In this document: positions 43,627 through 46,277 of the stretch, in pieces
Numbering within the stretch: the stretch's first letter is position 1
Layout of the letters: each line of letters starts with the position of its first letter
Source: Crocinitomicaceae bacterium
GTDB taxonomy: Bacteria; Bacteroidota; Bacteroidia; Flavobacteriales_D; Crocinitomicaceae
Assembly (NCBI GenBank): GCA_023254905.1
Contig: JALRKF010000062.1
Location: 1-46,277, forward strand
Length of the DNA stretch: 46,277 bases
Reading direction: 5' to 3'
Program-made: the position numbers and the translations under genes
The notes under the pieces: generated by a model
Told to the model about the DNA's origin: nothing
What the model saw: only the letters and a program-made list of their open reading frames with translations
Databases searched by the model: none

Positions 43627-44841
43627 TTAGTCGACCTTATGAATGATCGCACTTATCGTCAGATTCATTGAGCTGAGTGCTGATTTTGCCTCATCTCTCG
43701 TATTGTAACCACCCAAGCTCACTTTGTGTAATCCATTTTCCTGTATCACACTGGCATTTCCTTCTTCACTTCTTAATTTCGCAGCAAAACGTTCCGCATT
43801 TTCTGGATTTCCAAAAGACCCAACGATGATGTGGTATCCAGTTTTCGAGTTCGTTTGAACGGGAACTTCCTCCGGAGCTTTTATCGGCTCTTTAACGATT
43901 GGTTCTTCGAATACAGGTTCTTCAATTATTTCTTCTGATTCGCTTGCTTCTGATGTGGGCGTATCTGTGGTTAAATCTTCTGATTCTTTAATGTTTGCTT
44001 CTTCTTTCTCGCCCATCATTTCTTTCATCTCCTCAATGGCTGAATGATCTGTAGTTTCTTCTGTTTCAGCTGAAGCAAGGAAAGGCATCATCTTAGATGC
44101 TCCTTCAAAGTCGATGATCACATAGCTAGAAAAAGCAATAACAATTACTCCGATAAAGATCAATAGATAAAAGGCTGCGCCTCTTTTTTTCTTCTTGGGT
44201 TTATTTTGTTCTTCTCTTAACTTGTCCAGTTTCGTTTGCGTTGCAGCCCTTTCTTCTTTTTCAAGAATATTAAGCTCGCGTGCTTCCGGTTCATTCCCTT
44301 GTGGTTCTGGTTCAATTAAAGGGGCTTCAATCGGTTCTGTTTCGGCTTGAGGCTCCTCAACGTTTTCGGTTGTATCTACCGGCGGAATGTAAATGTTCTC
44401 AACTTCAGCTTCGCTAGCTTTAGTCTCTTCAACTTTCTCTACGGTTTCTTCTATGACCTCAGGCATCTCGTCTGGAGCCTCTGCCGCGCTCGGTTCAAAG
44501 GGTGTGGGAGTTTCTTCAGAGGCTCCGGATTCCCACGAGCGAAACTCAATATCCCCTGAAGCGTCCTTCGCGAATGAGCCAAACTGGAACATGTCGTACG
44601 ATTCACCTTTATCCAGGGTGTTTAATATTTCTCGAACGTATTTCGCGATAAGGTTGGTCGCCTCATTGACTTCCATTCTTTCTTTATTGGCAATGTACTT
44701 ACTCAACTCACCGTCATCATGCTTCAGGTAAGGCATGAACATAATGTCACCACTATCGGAGTCAGTGATCGTTAAAGCTCCCAGGCCAGGGATAATGATT
44801 GTGTTGACCTCCTTGAGAATCTCTAATAAGTACTTGTCCAT
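43627..44841 (-). CDS. HU-CCDC81-like / SPOR-domain membrane protein
   Basis: The 404 residues divide into an N-terminal HU-CCDC81-type pair of small domains (about 1-105, YLLEILKEVNTIIIPGLGAL), an acidic Pro/Glu-rich linker (about 106-220) and one membrane helix (222-244, AFYLLIFIGVIVIAFSSYVI). A second acidic linker and a C-terminal SPOR domain (334-404, GYHIIVGSFGNPENAERFAAKL) follow. SPOR domains bind denuded peptidoglycan at division sites, so the protein probably sits at the septum with the HU-like part in the cytoplasm. The gene is convergent with gapA and is followed upstream by the hydrolase gene. Confidence 0.88.
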   Translation of the reverse strand: MDKYLLEILKEVNTIIIPGLGALTITDSDSGDIMFMPYLKHDDGELSKYIANKERMEVNEATNLIAKYVREILNTLDKGESYDMFQFGSFAKDASGDIEFRSWESGASEETPTPFEPSAAEAPDEMPEVIEETVEKVEETKASEAEVENIYIPPVDTTENVEEPQAETEPIEAPLIEPEPQGNEPEARELNILEKEERAATQTKLDKLREEQNKPKKKKRGAAFYLLIFIGVIVIAFSSYVIIDFEGASKMMPFLASAETEETTDHSAIEEMKEMMGEKEEANIKESEDLTTDTPTSEASESEEIIEEPVFEEPIVKEPIKAPEEVPVQTNSKTGYHIIVGSFGNPENAERFAAKLRSEEGNASVIQENGLHKVSLGGYNTRDEAKSALSSMNLTISAIIHKVD

Positions 44842-44871
44842 AAAAAATGCGTTGTGTCTTAAAGATAGTGA

Positions 44872-45726
44872 TTAAAACAAATCAGCGAATCTGAAGGTGT
44901 CAGACAATTGAACTCCTTTCTCTGTGTGTTGTAATGTGCAACATTCATTAACGTGGTCGTGCTCAAAGAAGAGGATTAGATTATCATCCGCCGCTTTGTT
45001 CAGGAACTTGCCCTTCTCATCGAGTGTGATCAGAGGTCTTGTATCATATCCCATAACATAAGGCAACGGAACATGTCCCACGCTAGGTAGTAAGTCTGCC
45101 ATGTACACAAGTGTCTTTCCCTTGTAATGAATGTGAGGGATCATCATACTTTCTGTATGTCCGTCAACAAATAACACATCAACATTATTGAAGACATTCT
45201 TCGTAAAATCACCTTCTCTCTCGATGAATTTTAACTGTCCACTTTCTTGAATTGGGAGAATGTTTTCCTTCAGGAAAGATGCCTTTTCACGTGCATTTGG
45301 CTCTGTTGCCCATTTCCAGTGTTTTTCTGTACTCCAGTAGGTCGCATTCGGGAAAACAGGCTCAAAACCTGTTCTGTCCTTGTTCCATTTTACGGCTCCT
45401 CCACAGTGATCGAAGTGCAAGTGTGTTAGGAATACATCGGTGATCTCATCTAAACCAAAGCCCAGTTTGTTCAGGTTTGGTTCCAGCGAGTTATGGTCAC
45501 TTAGATAGTAATGAGAAAAGAATTTCTCCGACTGTTTGTCTCCAATACCTGTATCAAATAGAATCAGTCGATCTCCATCCTCGATGAGCAACAAACGCAT
45601 CGTCCAATCACACATATTATTGTCATCAGCGGGGTTTGTTCTTTGCCAAAGAGATTTAGGAACAACGCCAAACATTGCGCCGCCGTCCAATTTGAAATTT
45701 CCAGAGTTAAGAGGATAGATCTTCAT
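44872..45726 (-). CDS. Metallo-beta-lactamase-fold hydrolase
   Basis: The 284 residues contain the two-metal motif THLHFDHCGG (HxHxDH), preceded by LILFDTGIGDK (a strand with a conserved Asp-Thr-Gly). FVDGHTESMMIPH and a late His (FFEHDHVNE) supply further ligands. The layout resembles the lactonase/AHL-hydrolase and other hydrolase branches, but the substrate cannot be assigned. It starts 3 bases after the EamA transporter stop, so the two are in one transcription unit. Confidence 0.87.
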   Translation of the reverse strand: MKIYPLNSGNFKLDGGAMFGVVPKSLWQRTNPADDNNMCDWTMRLLLIEDGDRLILFDTGIGDKQSEKFFSHYYLSDHNSLEPNLNKLGFGLDEITDVFLTHLHFDHCGGAVKWNKDRTGFEPVFPNATYWSTEKHWKWATEPNAREKASFLKENILPIQESGQLKFIEREGDFTKNVFNNVDVLFVDGHTESMMIPHIHYKGKTLVYMADLLPSVGHVPLPYVMGYDTRPLITLDEKGKFLNKAADDNLILFFEHDHVNECCTLQHTEKGVQLSDTFRFADLF

Positions 45727-45729
45727 ATT

Positions 45730-46277
45730 TTAAGTAGTTGATAGTATTCCAATAGCGATGAGTGCTGCGGCTAATCCGAGCAATTTTTTCACTGTACTTT
45801 GCTCCTTGAAAAAAATAAATCCTATGATTGCTGAAAACAACACGACAGAGACATTTGTCACTGCGAGTACCGTTGAGTCAGCCCATCCCGTAGATTTATA
45901 AGAAAGCATCAATAAGTAGATCGAGAAATAATTAGGGATTCCGAGTATCAGCCCACCAATTACATTTTTAATGGCAAACGTGGACTGTTTTCGAATCAGT
46001 TTGAATAGCAGGAATAGTGATCCAAGAACTCCTGCCATACCAAGTGATATCGCGGAGAAAACAGACGGCGTCAGATCTATAAGCACACTCTTTTGAATGT
46101 AATTGATCGAGAAGTCCAAGAATCCGCTTCCGATAAAAAGCACCGCAAGCATCCAAAGTGCACTTGAACGCTGTCCTGATTTAGAAGGGCTCGAAACGAG
46201 ATAAATACCCAAAAAGGCAAGAACGATTCCGCTAATTTTCAATACCGTAACCTCTTCGGAATACAAAAGGATCATTA
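45730..46277 (-). CDS. EamA/DMT-family transporter, 5' end cut by window edge
   Basis: The open frame reaches the right edge; the first visible Met at 46275 is unlikely to be the true start because EamA proteins are usually about 290 residues with ten helices. The visible 181 residues show five or six helices and the second EamA repeat with the conserved start VLKISGIVLAFLGIYLV at the end of repeat one. The C-terminal signature ALIAIGIL is also visible. It is a probable inner-membrane small-molecule exporter or importer. Substrate unknown. It is followed 3 bases later by the hydrolase gene. Confidence 0.85.
   Translation of the reverse strand, partial: MILLYSEEVTVLKISGIVLAFLGIYLVSSPSKSGQRSSALWMLAVLFIGSGFLDFSINYIQKSVLIDLTPSVFSAISLGMAGVLGSLFLLFKLIRKQSTFAIKNVIGGLILGIPNYFSIYLLMLSYKSTGWADSTVLAVTNVSVVLFSAIIGFIFFKEQSTVKKLLGLAAALIAIGILSTT

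Noticed and set aside
43616-43632. GACTAA-TTATT-TTAGTC hairpin across the stops of gapA and the SPOR gene
   Set aside because: A 6-bp AT-rich stem without a T-run is too weak to call a terminator.

Overview
The window looks like chromosomal DNA of a Bacteroidota member, most likely of the order Flavobacteriales. The evidence is AT-rich DNA, two secreted giants ending in gliding-motility-type (type IX secretion, type B) sorting domains, a carboxypeptidase-regulatory-domain TonB receptor paired with a DUF4249 lipoprotein, and a bacterial GH3-family enzyme. An HU-CCDC81/SPOR protein, few obvious Shine-Dalgarno sites and several TAnnTTTG promoter boxes point the same way. I cannot fix a genus. 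No rRNA, tRNA, CRISPR array, insertion sequence or prophage was seen, so this is mainly core genome with surface-protein islands.

Layout. 1-3544 (minus): a huge HYR-repeat secreted protein, cut by the left edge. 3720-6145: ddl and a convergent PBP4-type carboxypeptidase. 6231-12221 (plus): a tight exopolysaccharide operon (glycosyltransferase, Wza-like exporter lipoprotein, Wzc-like tyrosine kinase, rfbC, WecA-like transferase) closed by a clear terminator. 12281-15109: uvrA. 15090-18306 (minus): sufS, sufE, a DUF59/MIP18 gene and fabF. 18397-19128 (minus): tlyA. 19219-21163 (plus): a pyruvoyl-tetrahydropterin synthase, folE, a Bax-inhibitor-1 protein and a previously easy-to-miss 32-residue membrane peptide, then a terminator. 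21232-25213 (plus): GH3-family enzyme, an exported protein of unknown function, deoxynucleoside kinase, hldD. 25235-29178 (minus): TonB receptor, DUF4249 lipoprotein, TIGR04282-type glycosyltransferase.

29357-33671 (plus): pheT, bioD, bioA. 33637-36420 (minus): an ECF sigma factor, a very acidic single-pass membrane protein (probable anti-sigma), a Spy/CpxP-like periplasmic protein and a class III aminotransferase, which reads as an envelope-stress operon. 36428-39588 (minus): a split transketolase whose two halves are separated by an exported von Willebrand A protein. 39733-42551 (plus): a small exported protein coupled to a CUB/P-domain type IX cargo, followed by a terminator. 42629-43621: gapA. 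43627-46277 (minus): HU/SPOR membrane protein, a metallo-beta-lactamase-fold hydrolase and a partial EamA transporter.

The most unusual arrangement is the transketolase/vWA operon: the vWA gene starts with TTG directly after, and in the same frame as, the stop codon of the first transketolase half, and the operon has an operator-like inverted repeat at its probable promoter. Other points of interest are an in-frame GGATAT microsatellite that sets the number of tyrosines in the Wzc tail, the acidic anti-sigma tail, and the animal-like pterin synthase next to folE. I saw no sign of a wholly new defence or mobile system.
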